This document shows positions 8,057-16,874 of a stretch of 64,000 bases of DNA, in pieces; positions within the stretch are counted from its first letter, which is position 1; the number at the start of each line of letters is the position of its first letter. Position numbers and translations under genes: made by a program. Source of the stretch: Planctomycetia bacterium (GTDB lineage Bacteria > Planctomycetota > Planctomycetia > Gemmatales > HRBIN36). Below the pieces are notes generated by a model, which had not been told where the DNA came from, ran no database searches, and saw only the letters and a program-made list of their open reading frames with translations. The stretch lies in the NCBI GenBank assembly GCA_016795155.1, contig JAEUIE010000008.1:62001-126000 (forward strand), in the 5' to 3' direction.

Positions 8057-8839
8057 ATGTCGAAAAAGCGACAACCGCTGAAAAAAGGGGCTCACAGCAA
8101 GCATGATGAGTGCCTGGTGCGCAGCCTGGCTGTACGTCACTATGCTGCATCGCGTGTGCCCGTACACGCTCACGACTGGCATCAACTGATCTATGCCAGC
8201 GAAGGCGTGATGTGGGTGTTTACACTGGGCAAGGAATGGGTGGTGCCGCCCAACCGTGCGGTCTGGGTGCCCGCAGGTGTGCATCACAGCATGGAACTCT
8301 CAGCATCGGTGCTGATTCACACACTCTACATCAACCCGGTAGTCAGTGCACCGCTGCCAACCGAGTGCAGTGCGGTGAACATCTCCCCGCTGCTTCGCGA
8401 ACTGATCCTGCACACTATCTCGCTGGGGTATTTGAAGGAAAGCCACCCCGTTCATGCCAGTCTGATTCCATTTCTGCTCGATCAACTGGGCGATCTGCAA
8501 TCTGCGGAGTTGTTTCTCCCCATGCCACGGGATGAGCGTGCGTTGCGAGTGGTACATTGGCTCAGGAAGCATCCCGATGATCGTGCATCCATGAAACAGC
8601 TTGCCCGACATGCTGCTACCGGCGTGCGTACACTGGAACGGCTGTTTCAACACGAAACTGGCATGTCGCTAGGCAAATGGCGTATGCAATTCCGTCTACT
8701 ACAGGCGGTTCGTTTGCTCAGTACACGAAATGTATCAATAACGGAGGTCGCCCTGGCGGTAGGCTATGACAGCCCGAGCGCCTTCATCGTCGCCTTCAAA
8801 CGTTTCTTTGGAACAACACCAAGCCAGTATGTTGATTGA
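8057..8839 (+). CDS. AraC-family transcriptional regulator with cupin N-terminus
   Basis: 260 residues. The N-terminal half reads as a cupin sensor (VPVHAHDWHQLIYASEGVMWV, VPAGVHHSME). The C-terminal ~100 residues carry two helix-turn-helix motifs: MKQLARHAATGVRTLERLFQ and ITEVALAVGYDSPSAFIVAF, ending FKRFFGTTPSQYV, the family signature. The inducer is unknown. Divergent orientation to the VOC gene makes that gene a possible target. Confidence 0.9.
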   Translation: MSKKRQPLKKGAHSKHDECLVRSLAVRHYAASRVPVHAHDWHQLIYASEGVMWVFTLGKEWVVPPNRAVWVPAGVHHSMELSASVLIHTLYINPVVSAPLPTECSAVNISPLLRELILHTISLGYLKESHPVHASLIPFLLDQLGDLQSAELFLPMPRDERALRVVHWLRKHPDDRASMKQLARHAATGVRTLERLFQHETGMSLGKWRMQFRLLQAVRLLSTRNVSITEVALAVGYDSPSAFIVAFKRFFGTTPSQYVD

Positions 8840-8840
8840 C

Positions 8841-9344
8841 CTAACCCTTACCCACCCAGCCCATCGCTTTGCCGCTGGTACTTCTTAACCGCCAGGAAAG
8901 AATGGCTGCATGGTGCTGAATATGCCTGATGTTGACCAGTTGATGTTCCAGCGTGGACATCTGATACCACGGGAAGCCACACTGTGCTGCTGATAAATCG
9001 AGTGCATCGACGAGCCGGTCAACATCATCGTAAATGATCTGCCAGTAGGCTTTCAAATCTGCCTGGGAATAAGGTTCACATGGCTTGGGAGGACGATGAT
9101 TCTCGTGAGCAACAGTGGCAATATAGTTTGCCTCTGGCTGATGCCTGTCCCAGGGGATGAAATCTTCCTGTTTCTGGTGTAGATAGAAATGACAATAAAA
9201 AAGCGTGTGGTACGCCACACGCCAGTAGACTGGGCCACCATCGTTCGGCTTGTACCAAAGCTCCTCCGGACATGCTTCGACGACTGCAAGCAATGTCCGG
9301 AGTGCAGCACGATACTGCGACTTGAGTGCTGAAGAAACATCCAT
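8841..9344 (-). CDS. DinB-like four-helix protein
   Basis: 167 residues. Helical protein with histidines spaced as in DinB/YfiT-type metal-binding bundles: AYHTLFYCHFYLH (first), then EHQLVNIRHIQHHAAIL (last). DinB-like proteins include thiol-dependent transferases, but most are uncharacterised. Its ATG directly follows the TAA of the thioredoxin-like gene (TAAATG), so the two are almost surely one transcript. Confidence 0.7.
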   Translation of the reverse strand: MDVSSALKSQYRAALRTLLAVVEACPEELWYKPNDGGPVYWRVAYHTLFYCHFYLHQKQEDFIPWDRHQPEANYIATVAHENHRPPKPCEPYSQADLKAYWQIIYDDVDRLVDALDLSAAQCGFPWYQMSTLEHQLVNIRHIQHHAAILSWRLRSTSGKAMGWVGKG

Positions 9345-9881
9345 TTACTTGACCGCAGGCAGGCCAGCTACCACGTTGTCGAGCGGCTTTGCCATTTGGG
9401 CCGGATGACCGATCCAGGCAATCTTGCCTTCCTTGTCAACGATGAAGGCACAGGGAATGCCATTCTGACCCGCAGCTTTCAGCCAGTTCTTAGCCATGTG
9501 ACCATCACTAGACTTTCCATTTTTCTCCACCTTGTCCATAGCTACGCGATAGTTCATCTTGGAACCCATCTGCTTCACAAAGGGAGCTACTTTAGTCTGG
9601 TCACGTTCAAACACACTAACCCCGACAAAGACCACCTTGTCGCCATACTTTTTCTGCATCGCAGTCAGCTTGGGAATGTTATCGATGCATGGGCCACACC
9701 AGGTCGCCCAGAATTCGATCACATAAATCTGTCCCTGCTGCAGTTGCTTGACAGGTTCACCCTTGAGGAACTTGTTGACTGCAAAATCAGGAGCACTATC
9801 GCCAACATTCAAATCTGCTGCACGTGCGTGTAGCGTACACAACATCAAACTCATTAACGCCAAGGTAAGCAAACGATTCAT
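9345..9881 (-). CDS. TlpA/ResA-like secreted thioredoxin
   Basis: A signal peptide (MNRLLTLALMSLMLCTLHARA) precedes a thioredoxin fold with the redox motif WATWCGPC and the cis-proline loop region GIPCAFIVDKEGKIAWIG. TlpA/ResA-type proteins reduce disulfides outside the cytoplasm. I start at the ATG at 9881, because the 45 codons upstream do not look like a protein and would bury the signal peptide; this gives 178 residues. Followed with no gap by the DinB-like gene and preceded by an esterase gene 103 nt away. Confidence 0.88.
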   Translation of the reverse strand: MNRLLTLALMSLMLCTLHARAADLNVGDSAPDFAVNKFLKGEPVKQLQQGQIYVIEFWATWCGPCIDNIPKLTAMQKKYGDKVVFVGVSVFERDQTKVAPFVKQMGSKMNYRVAMDKVEKNGKSSDGHMAKNWLKAAGQNGIPCAFIVDKEGKIAWIGHPAQMAKPLDNVVAGLPAVK

Positions 9882-9984
9882 GGTAATCCCCAGGAGAAAG
9901 GAACTTGTTGAAAAACTGTAGCATATTCCATTTTGAGATTCAGCAGAAAAATTCTGATTTAGTCTGGAATGGATATCATTCAAG

Positions 9985-10896
9985 CTACTGTCCCTTTTTC
10001 GCCACGTGTTTGTCAAACCAGTCTGAAATGATGACTAGATCTTTATCGATGCCTGCCCACCCGTGGGCCTTGCCCGGTTTAACCACCAGTTCACAAACGA
10101 CATTGTTCTCCTTAAGCTTAGCGATGATCAGTTCTGCCTGTTGAATGGGAACCAGCTTGTCTGCATCACCATGAATAATCAGCGTTGGAGCATCATCGCT
10201 GGTCACGTGATATAAAGGTGAAATCTGCTTACCAACTTCTTTGCGTTTCTCCATGTCATCCACTGGTACAAACCCCTTCTTGCCATCCAGCGTTTGAAAA
10301 TCAAAAGCAGGCCAGAAACCCTGCAGGATGCCGGTGCCTAGCGCCACTTCCCCCTCTTTGCCATAATTCAGAAAATCGGTGGGTGGAAAGAAACAACCGA
10401 CTGCAGCAATTCTCGATGAAACACGATCCACGGGGTCCTTGGCTGAAGGATTCCCTTCACGCGATGCACAGCCCATCATCAATGAAAGATGCCCGCCTGC
10501 CGAGGCACCCATGATGCCCAGACGATCCGGATCAACGCCATAATCCTTGGCATGGTAGCGAATAAATCGCACTGCCCGGTTCATATCATCCACAATTTCC
10601 GGAATGGTGAACTTGGGCTGGCTGCCATGCACCACTGCAAACACTACATACCCACGTGCCAGCATGACATTGAAGAATGCACGGTTGATGGCTTCCTTCG
10701 AGGAAAAGAAACCGCCACTCACCACCATGATTACCCCGGCACCATTGCGATTCGCGTTCGGGGTAAACACATCCATCGTGAGTGCCACGCCATACTTTCT
10801 TCCGTAAACAATGTCTTCCTTGACCGTTGCTTCCGGTACCTGTGCACGCAGTGAAGACACAACAACCAGCAAGACCAGCAGTGATCGCAACATCAT
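9985..10896 (-). CDS. Secreted alpha/beta-hydrolase (esterase/lipase type)
   Basis: 303 residues. The N-terminal signal (LRSLLVLLVVVSSLRAQ) is followed by a BD-FAE/esterase-like fold: VVSGGFF as oxyanion region, GASAGG with the nucleophile serine, then LIIHGDADKLVP for the acid and KAHGW for the histidine. Complete triad by inspection. It probably hydrolyses an ester outside the cytoplasm; the substrate is unknown. Confidence 0.87.
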   Translation of the reverse strand: MMLRSLLVLLVVVSSLRAQVPEATVKEDIVYGRKYGVALTMDVFTPNANRNGAGVIMVVSGGFFSSKEAINRAFFNVMLARGYVVFAVVHGSQPKFTIPEIVDDMNRAVRFIRYHAKDYGVDPDRLGIMGASAGGHLSLMMGCASREGNPSAKDPVDRVSSRIAAVGCFFPPTDFLNYGKEGEVALGTGILQGFWPAFDFQTLDGKKGFVPVDDMEKRKEVGKQISPLYHVTSDDAPTLIIHGDADKLVPIQQAELIIAKLKENNVVCELVVKPGKAHGWAGIDKDLVIISDWFDKHVAKKGQ

Positions 10897-11059
10897 GGGT
10901 GCATTCTCTGGGTAAGAGGATGCCTGAGTATAATGTGTTACCCGAGCGGAACAACAAAAAAGGAAAGATCACTTCTCAGCCTGCACTTGTGGAGTTTAGC
11001 CAATCTGCTATAGCGCTTCCGAATTTTTGATTACCCGATAAATGAGAAGAGGATCGGGC

Positions 11060-11392
11060 ATGGATGTGGAAGCTGCCATCAGTCAGGTGCTGGAAGATGA
11101 AGGCTTATCCAGCGACCTGGACGAGGCTGAAGCCATCACGCTGACCAGTTGGCTGACCAGGGTGGTGAAGACCATTGCCAACGAGACTGCTTCCGATGAT
11201 GCTGCCTGGAAACTCATTCGCGAGAAGAAACAACTGGCGCGGAAGTTCGCCAAAGTAGTTGCCTGCTTTCGCGACCAAGGACTGGAACCGGCCAGACAAC
11301 TGGCTGTAACTCAGCAGGTGCGTTGGCCTGAACAGAACCCGGCGAATGCTCATCAATTACTCAAAGCGTTAATTCTATCGACACCGAGCTGA
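11060..11392 (+). CDS. Uncharacterised 110-aa helical protein
   Basis: No family recognised. The product is acidic at the start (VEAAISQVLEDEGLSSDLDEAEA) and helical throughout, with a basic centre (REKKQLARKFAKVV). I chose ATG at 11060 rather than 11042 because GAGGA sits seven bases before it. It ends 21 nt before the PLD-family gene on the same strand, so it is probably co-transcribed with it. Confidence 0.6.
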   Translation: MDVEAAISQVLEDEGLSSDLDEAEAITLTSWLTRVVKTIANETASDDAAWKLIREKKQLARKFAKVVACFRDQGLEPARQLAVTQQVRWPEQNPANAHQLLKALILSTPS

Positions 11393-11413
11393 ACGTTTTT
11401 CAAGGATGAAATC

Positions 11414-12625
11414 ATGGCTCCGTGGATCGCCAAGCCTCTTGCGAACTGGACCCTCAAGCTGCTCAAAAAGCGCGTTGGTGGTGGCTACCTGGCCAATGCC
11501 GCCTGGCTGATGGTCTTCATCGCGGGTGGTTTTTCCAGCGGATATTATGGCAACCGTCTGGCGGAATTCGCCTGGAAGCATCGCAAGGAAATTGTACACG
11601 CTATTGTCAGCAGGTTGTCACTCGATTTCTCCGGCGATGCGGTCAAGCCTGCCAGTGGCAACCTGGCGATTTACTTTACCGAGCCGGGTGAACAGGCGAT
11701 GAAGCCGGGCAACATTGCCCAGCAACTGGCTGCCTGCATTGATGAAACCAGCAAGACGCTGGATGTCTGTGCCTTTGAACTCGATAACCAGGTGATTGTT
11801 GACGCCCTGGTGCGGGCAGTGGGGCGGGGCGTACGAGTTCGACTGGTCACCGAAACCGATTACCTGGATGAATCAGGCATTGCGGCAATGAAGAAAGTGA
11901 ACGTACCCATCGTTGATGACCAGCGTGACGGGGCGCTGATGCACAACAAGTTCATGGTGTTCGATCAGAAAAAGGTCTGGACCGGTTCCATGAACTTCAC
12001 CGAGAACTGTGCCTATAAGAACAACAACCACGGCCTGATGATTCAAAGTGAAGCACTGGCACAGAACTACATGACCAAGTTTACGTGGATGTTTGAAAAG
12101 CGAAAGTTTGGCGGCCTGCCCAGCAAGGAAGATCGCATTCCGCATCCCTCCGTCAGCCTGGCAGATGGTACAGTCATCGAGAATTATTTCTCGACGCATG
12201 ATCGGCCTGCCAACCATGTCATGGAGGTATTGAAGAAAGCCAAACGCTCCATCCATTTCATGGCCTTCAGCTTCACGCATGATGGCATCGGCCAGGAGAT
12301 GATGAGCAAAGCAATGGCAGGTGTGGATGTGCAGGGCGTGTTCGAGAAATCACAAAGCACCAATGATTATTGTGAATACCACCGCATGCTGCAGGCCAAG
12401 CTGCCCGTCTACCTGGATGGCAACTCACGCAATCTGCATCACAAGGTGATCATTATTGATGGTGAGATTGTGATTTGTGGTTCATTCAACTTCAGCAAGA
12501 GCGCGGATGAATCGAACGACGAAAACCTGTTGATTATTTACAACGCCGCCGCCGCAAAACAGTTTGAAGCAGAGTTTCAGAAGGTATTGAAGGAGGCGAA
12601 AGCTGTTGTGCCTGTGACGCAGTGA
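11414..12625 (+). CDS. Phospholipase D-superfamily membrane protein
   Basis: 403 residues with one hydrophobic segment at about 25-45. Two HKD motifs define the PLD superfamily: HNKFMVFD (H177, K179, D184) followed by GSMNF, and HHKVIIID (H342, K344, D349) followed by GSFNF. With both halves present a complete active site can form within one chain. Family members cleave phosphodiesters, as phospholipases, cardiolipin synthases or nucleases (Nuc). The short, membrane-tethered form without extra domains leaves nuclease and lipase both possible. Confidence 0.88.
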   Translation: MAPWIAKPLANWTLKLLKKRVGGGYLANAAWLMVFIAGGFSSGYYGNRLAEFAWKHRKEIVHAIVSRLSLDFSGDAVKPASGNLAIYFTEPGEQAMKPGNIAQQLAACIDETSKTLDVCAFELDNQVIVDALVRAVGRGVRVRLVTETDYLDESGIAAMKKVNVPIVDDQRDGALMHNKFMVFDQKKVWTGSMNFTENCAYKNNNHGLMIQSEALAQNYMTKFTWMFEKRKFGGLPSKEDRIPHPSVSLADGTVIENYFSTHDRPANHVMEVLKKAKRSIHFMAFSFTHDGIGQEMMSKAMAGVDVQGVFEKSQSTNDYCEYHRMLQAKLPVYLDGNSRNLHHKVIIIDGEIVICGSFNFSKSADESNDENLLIIYNAAAAKQFEAEFQKVLKEAKAVVPVTQ

Positions 12626-12680
12626 TGGCGCCAACGCGAACACTGTTCTTCTGAACGCGAACTATGTTCTGTTGTCTGCT

Positions 12681-12764
12681 GGCTCCAAAGGAGCCTTCGG
12701 TGTTAGCCAGGCCCGGAAGGGCCTGGTACGAATATTGAAGGTTGACAAGCTCCGAAGGAGCGCT
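12681..12764 (+). repeat. REP family A, copy 1
   Basis: Three palindromes in fixed order: GGCTCCAAAGGAGCC (12681-12695), CCAGGCCC/GGGCCTGG (12707-12726) and AGCTCCGAAGGAGCGCT (12748-12764). The first two are joined by TTCGGTGTTAG. It lies just downstream of the RAYT gene on its right. Confidence 0.8.
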
Positions 12765-12767
12765 CGA

Positions 12768-13166
12768 TCAATCCCACATGTAACGTTCGTCGAACTCAAT
12801 TCCGTGTTTCTCCAGAAACTCCCTCAACTCCTCCTGGAACGATTTGACGCGATGGTGTTCGGCTTGATTCTCGATATAGGCTGCCACTGCATCAATCCCC
12901 GACAAACTCACTGAAAACTCCGCGTAGCCCTGCTGCCAGTAGAAGTCTTTCGACTGCGGAAACTCATCATGTATCCAACCTGACGAAATAGATTTCAACT
13001 CACCTACCATTTCCGAAGTGGAAATGTCCCGAGCCTGACGAATGAGAAGATGAATATGATCTTCGATGCCACCAATGCGAATCAATTGGCATTTAAGATT
13101 GCGCAGGATACCGCCCAGGTAAGGGTAGAAACGATCTGAAACATTGGTTGTGAGGAAACGTTGCAT
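12768..13166 (-). CDS. REP-associated tyrosine transposase (Y1/IS200-like), short N-terminus
   Basis: 132 residues. HUH motif in EDHIHLL (the His pair), with the catalytic tyrosine expected in WQQGYAEFSVS, and the family ending ENQAEHH...FDERYMWD. RAYTs are single-strand DNA transposases that process REP palindromes. The chain starts MQRFLTTNVSDRF and lacks the first beta strand (HLVFSTK-like) present in the second RAYT of this window. No remnant of it is seen upstream, so activity is doubtful. The start is supported by AAAGGAG, which is part of the flanking REP palindrome at 13174-13186. Confidence 0.85.
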   Translation of the reverse strand: MQRFLTTNVSDRFYPYLGGILRNLKCQLIRIGGIEDHIHLLIRQARDISTSEMVGELKSISSGWIHDEFPQSKDFYWQQGYAEFSVSLSGIDAVAAYIENQAEHHRVKSFQEELREFLEKHGIEFDERYMWD

Positions 13167-13173
13167 TTCGATC

Positions 13174-13255
13174 GCTCCTTTGGAGCTTAGCTAACGGCGC
13201 GTTCCTTTTCCAGGCCCTTCCGGGCCTGGCTAATACCGGCGGCTCCTTTGGAGCC
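13174..13255 (-). repeat. REP family A, copy 2 (inverted)
   Basis: Inverted relative of copy 1: GCTCCTTTGGAGC (13174-13186), CCAGGCCC/GGGCCTGG (13210-13229) and GGCTCCTTTGGAGCC (13241-13255). Together copies 1 and 2 bracket the RAYT in opposite orientations, the usual REP-RAYT layout. Confidence 0.8.
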
Positions 13256-13330
13256 AAAAGCAAGACTCGTTTGCGTTACAAGGGCTGTAAATGCTTTTGG
13301 GCATACCTATGTGACAAGTGTTCTTCTGTT

Positions 13331-13414
13331 GGCTCCGAAGGAGCCTTCGGCGTTAGCCAGGCCCGGAAGGGCCTGGTTTTGAGGTTGAGAAATTGCAAGC
13401 TCTGAAAGAGCGCT
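13331..13414 (+). repeat. REP family A, copy 3
   Basis: Same order and orientation as copy 1: GGCTCCGAAGGAGCC (13331-13345), CCAGGCCC/GGGCCTGG (13357-13376), then GCTCTGAAAGAGCGCT (13399-13414). With copy 2 it makes a convergent pair separated by 75 nt. Confidence 0.8.
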
Positions 13415-13450
13415 TGATAGTCCCCCACAGTCCGTGGAATTCTGATAGTT

Positions 13451-14023
13451 TTACATCCTTTTCAGTACTTCAAATCCGCCCAAGCCATCATACTTGTCAC
13501 TCGAATAGTTTAATTCACTCGTTATGTAGTTGTCGTGGTGCTTGTTGATGAGTAGTTTTCGATTCGCTGCATAACCCGTAATGGAGAAGCCGTTCTTCGT
13601 TGTCGTCCATTCGCCTACTAATCCCAATGTCATAACTTGTTCACTCTTGTCATCCCCAAGAACTGTAAAGTTGGCTGAAATGGTTGCTTTATGTCGCTTG
13701 AACAATTTGATGGTGAGTGATCGCTTGTTTGCATTTGCGACGAAGCAATGCTGCAAGTTCAATCGAGAGGTAGGCCAGCATTGATAAACAATTACAGGTA
13801 ACGCGATAAGAAAGGTGAGAGTGCTGAAATCGACAAACAGTGCAATCCAAGCGTATGGACGCGTTCCTGGGAGAAGCAGCAATCCAAAGAGAAGCAATAG
13901 ACTGCCAACGAATGGAATTGGAGAAACAAAGCCCTTCTTACGCCATGATAATACTGGAGTGCTCCAATTCACCAGAGCTACCAGTCCTCCTAGCGCAATC
14001 AGTATGTATGCAACGACATTCAT
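13451..14023 (-). CDS. Uncharacterised membrane protein
   Basis: 190 residues; no family recognised. Three hydrophobic segments occupy about 4-22, 37-55 and 60-82, followed by a soluble C-terminal half with beta character (FTVLGDDKSEQVMTLGLVGEW, NGFSITGYAANRKLLI). I start at ATG 14023 rather than TTG 14035; neither has a good Shine-Dalgarno. The tail is probably cytoplasmic. Sits alone between the REP block and the acyl-CoA dehydrogenase. Confidence 0.5.
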   Translation of the reverse strand: MNVVAYILIALGGLVALVNWSTPVLSWRKKGFVSPIPFVGSLLLLFGLLLLPGTRPYAWIALFVDFSTLTFLIALPVIVYQCWPTSRLNLQHCFVANANKRSLTIKLFKRHKATISANFTVLGDDKSEQVMTLGLVGEWTTTKNGFSITGYAANRKLLINKHHDNYITSELNYSSDKYDGLGGFEVLKRM

Positions 14024-14056
14024 AATGATTGACAATCACTTGGAGGTAAATCCTCC

Positions 14057-15970
14057 CTAATACCCCATCAGAATCTCATCCAACTCAAAATCAATAAACG
14101 ACTTGAAGCCGCCGTCAATTAACTCTTTGCCCAGCTTGGTGACGCTCTTGTAGTAGCGGTCGCTGGGACGTTGCCCGGTGAGCTTGCGGGTTAAATCCTG
14201 GCAGGCGATGTCGGCGGATTTCTGGAGAATCTCGTCATTCTGTCGGCCGCCGTAGAGCGCGGTACACAAAATGGTGATGGCATCCTGCACTCTTTGCGAG
14301 AGTTCAGCCATGCGGCACTGGCGATCTGCCAGGGCAAGCTGATGGGTTCGCATCGTGGTGCTGATATCAACGCCGGCTTTGTTGAGCCAATCGACTGCAA
14401 ACTCAGCATGGCCACGCAAGGCATCGGGCATGATGGGCAGTGGTGCTTTGGTTTTGCCACTGGTTTTCTGAGCCATCATCCATTTGCTGTACTCCCACAG
14501 TGGGCCTTTGAGCGCCCAGAGATGTGCGGGGTTGGCGAAGTTTGGCTTGCGGATGCCGAGCTTGGCGAGTGTCTTACCAATCGGCTCGAAGAACTGGGTA
14601 CCATGCTGCTTGACGAGCGATTTGAAGAACGCCATGCCGAGCATTTCGCCTTCGCCTTCGTAAATACACGGAGCGAGGAACTCGTGGACGTTGTCGCCGA
14701 AAATGTGGCCATGCAGGAAGGCCCGTCCGCCGTGCGTCTTCATGAAGAGTTCGATGGCGGCTTCCTTCTGCGATTCGCTGCCGAAGATCTTGGCGATAAT
14801 ACATTCCATTTCGCCACGATAACCCTGATCAATCAGACCGGAACACCAGGCAACGAGCGAATCGCTGGCAATAGTAAGCCCAGCCAGGCGACCCAGGCGG
14901 CGTTGTACCAACTCACGCGTGGCAATGGGCTGGCTGTACGTCACACGGTAACGCGACCAGGGCATCATGCTTGCCATCATCACCCGCATCTGCCCTGCAG
15001 CGCCGGCACACAAGGCAACACGGCCTAGGTTGAGCCCGTGGTAAGCAATGGTCAAGCCGTCGCCTCGTGTCGGGGTTAGCAGGTTGTCTGCGGGCACTTT
15101 CAGGTCTTTGAAGATCATGCCCTGGTTGTGCGTATGCTTCAGTGCATGCAAGCCATACTTCTTGATCTGGAACTGTGCGTTCTCTTCCTTAGGCAAATCA
15201 ACAATGAGCACCGCAGGCTTGTTTTCAATCAGGCAGACCAGACCGATGGTACGGCCCGGCACCACATTGGTAATGAAGAGCTTCTCGCCATTAACGAGAT
15301 AATAATCGCCTGCCTTGGTAGCAGTGGTCTTGAGTGCAGTCAAATCGCTGCCTGCACAGGGTTCAGTAAGTGCGAAAGCACTGAGGCGTTTGCCGGAAGC
15401 AAGATCAGGCAGGAAACGCTGTTTCTGTTCTTCGGTGCCGAACGTACGGAGTGGATCAACCGCGCCGATGCACCCATGCACGCTGGCCAGGCCGGAAACG
15501 GTGGCATCTGCCAGCGACATGCGAGTGAGAAAGCGGGCGAAGGCAGCGAAAGGCAAACCCGTACCGCCATACTTCTTATCAACGAGCAAGCCCCAGTAAC
15601 CAACGCTGCCGAGTTCCTCAAAGACCTGCGGAGTGATTTTCTTATTGGAATCCATCAGCGTTTTGGCTGATCGGTGTTTGCGGATCACCTCGACGGAGGA
15701 GTCCATCACCTTCTGGGCATCTGCAGTGACGGTTGGCTCAGTGCTGACGAAGAGATCGATAGGCACGCCGTTATCCCACACAGCCCGGTGTGCCGGACTA
15801 GCGGTGGTCTGAAAGCGGGCCGCGAACATCGCTTCGACGTTGTCATCTGCCTTGTCGATAGCGCCAGTGCGGCGGGCTTCGTCTTCCGATTTGCCTCCCA
15901 ACTTGAGAGCGGTTTCCGCAAAGGATGCTTTGGCTTCATCAAGAACAGCGGGGCCACGATCATTATTCAT
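14057..15970 (-). CDS. Acyl-CoA dehydrogenase family protein
   Basis: 637 residues. FAD enzyme that oxidises acyl-CoA to trans-2-enoyl-CoA. Signatures: [34 protein letters not shown] (flavin-binding), [15 protein letters not shown], and [12 protein letters not shown] holding the expected catalytic glutamate. Longer than the ~380-residue short-chain enzymes: about 90 extra N-terminal residues (acidic, no signal) and about 150 after the dehydrogenase core, as in larger acyl-CoA dehydrogenases. The acyl-chain preference is not evident, and no other beta-oxidation gene is nearby. Confidence 0.9.
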   Translation of the reverse strand: MNNDRGPAVLDEAKASFAETALKLGGKSEDEARRTGAIDKADDNVEAMFAARFQTTASPAHRAVWDNGVPIDLFVSTEPTVTADAQKVMDSSVEVIRKHRSAKTLMDSNKKITPQVFEELGSVGYWGLLVDKKYGGTGLPFAAFARFLTRMSLADATVSGLASVHGCIGAVDPLRTFGTEEQKQRFLPDLASGKRLSAFALTEPCAGSDLTALKTTATKAGDYYLVNGEKLFITNVVPGRTIGLVCLIENKPAVLIVDLPKEENAQFQIKKYGLHALKHTHNQGMIFKDLKVPADNLLTPTRGDGLTIAYHGLNLGRVALCAGAAGQMRVMMASMMPWSRYRVTYSQPIATRELVQRRLGRLAGLTIASDSLVAWCSGLIDQGYRGEMECIIAKIFGSESQKEAAIELFMKTHGGRAFLHGHIFGDNVHEFLAPCIYEGEGEMLGMAFFKSLVKQHGTQFFEPIGKTLAKLGIRKPNFANPAHLWALKGPLWEYSKWMMAQKTSGKTKAPLPIMPDALRGHAEFAVDWLNKAGVDISTTMRTHQLALADRQCRMAELSQRVQDAITILCTALYGGRQNDEILQKSADIACQDLTRKLTGQRPSDRYYKSVTKLGKELIDGGFKSFIDFELDEILMGY

Positions 15971-16130
15971 GAGATTATCCTTCGCCGGGTGTCAAAATGC
16001 AGGGCATACGGAGATCATAGCCCGCAATTCAGTGGTGACAATAAGTGGGTATAGTGTAACAGAGGGGCAAGTGGGTACAAGGGGGGGCATGTCATTCGAG
16101 AGATCGCCCGGACAGGAAACGAGCATTGTC

Positions 16131-16159
16131 TTGACACTCATCCAGTTAACGTCTAGATT
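16131..16159 (+). promoter_or_regulatory. Sigma70-like promoter for the 16187 gene pair
   Basis: TTGACA (16131-16136), a 17-nt spacer and TAGATT (16154-16159). This places a start about 20-25 nt before the ATG at 16187. Matched by eye to the housekeeping consensus. Confidence 0.5.
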
Positions 16160-16186
16160 CGTGAAGTCCATTTGATCGAGTTTGAA

Positions 16187-16507
16187 ATGACATCTCTGGA
16201 AAAACGCAAACGAAAACGGATGTGGCTCAAGCTTATCAGAAAATGGCAAACTGAGCCGATTGACCGTTCATACTGGCAGATTTCGACGCTTGAAGACCCT
16301 GCTGTTGTGTCGGAAAATCTGGCTCACCTTTCTGTCTATGAGCGTCTTGAACACTTGATGCGCCTACGCTGGATGAACTATGGACCCGACGCCCTTTACG
16401 GACGACTGGAAAGAGTTTTTGCGATTGGCGAACTTGAACCGGCTCCGCTACCTCGTCGTCGGCGGCGTGGCAATGGTTCTGCACGGCCTGGTGCGCGCTA
16501 CCGCTGA
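16187..16507 (+). CDS. Small basic protein upstream of nucleotidyltransferase (possible antitoxin-like partner)
   Basis: 106 residues from ATG 16187 (a TTG 15 nt upstream is possible). Core: LAHLSVYERLEHLMRLRWMN followed by ALYGRLERVFAIGEL, a pattern I recognise from small genes placed before nucleotidyltransferase genes in planctomycetes. The last ~25 residues are Arg-rich and are read out of frame inside the next gene, with 128 nt of overlap. That tail may be an artefact of a lost stop codon. Function inferred from context only. Confidence 0.55.
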   Translation: MTSLEKRKRKRMWLKLIRKWQTEPIDRSYWQISTLEDPAVVSENLAHLSVYERLEHLMRLRWMNYGPDALYGRLERVFAIGELEPAPLPRRRRRGNGSARPGARYR

Positions 16508-16874
16508 CATTGATATCTGGATCGACAATCGGCCCGCGAATATCCGCAAGTTGAAGACGGTGCTTACCGAGTTTGGTTTTAATATGCTGGCTGATAAACT
16601 TCCGAAACAATTTTCCTCACGTCAGGCGCTATTTCTTGGTAAGCCGCCTTATCGCATTGATGTGTTATCAGGAATCAGCGGAACGCTCTTTTCTCAAGCT
16701 TATCGCGCCAAGGTCATTATCAAGATTCACGATCTGACTATCCCTGTCGTCGGGTTGAACGAGCTGATGCAAAACAAAAAGGCAGCAGGCCGCCTGAAAG
16801 ACAAGGCCGATGTTGAATTGATCAAGCAGTTGCGGCAACAACGCTCTAACAAAGGGTTCAGAGAGCGTCCTTGA
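16380..16874 (+). CDS. Nucleotidyltransferase-fold protein (MNT/AbiEii-like)
   Basis: 164 residues. LVVGGVAMVLHGLVRATADIDIWID contains the GG-x(n)-D-x-D core of the polymerase-beta-type nucleotidyltransferases. RIDVLSGISG and LNELMQNKKAAGRLKDKADVELI follow the pattern of AbiEii/DUF6036-type proteins, which act as toxins by adding nucleotides to RNA or protein. The ATG lies within the upstream small gene in another frame. Together they resemble a toxin-antitoxin-like pair. Confidence 0.75.
   Translation: MDPTPFTDDWKEFLRLANLNRLRYLVVGGVAMVLHGLVRATADIDIWIDNRPANIRKLKTVLTEFGFNMLADKLPKQFSSRQALFLGKPPYRIDVLSGISGTLFSQAYRAKVIIKIHDLTIPVVGLNELMQNKKAAGRLKDKADVELIKQLRQQRSNKGFRERP

Noticed and set aside
12672-12914. 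80-codon frame at the REP/RAYT boundary
   Set aside because: It is made of REP sequence and the RAYT complement.
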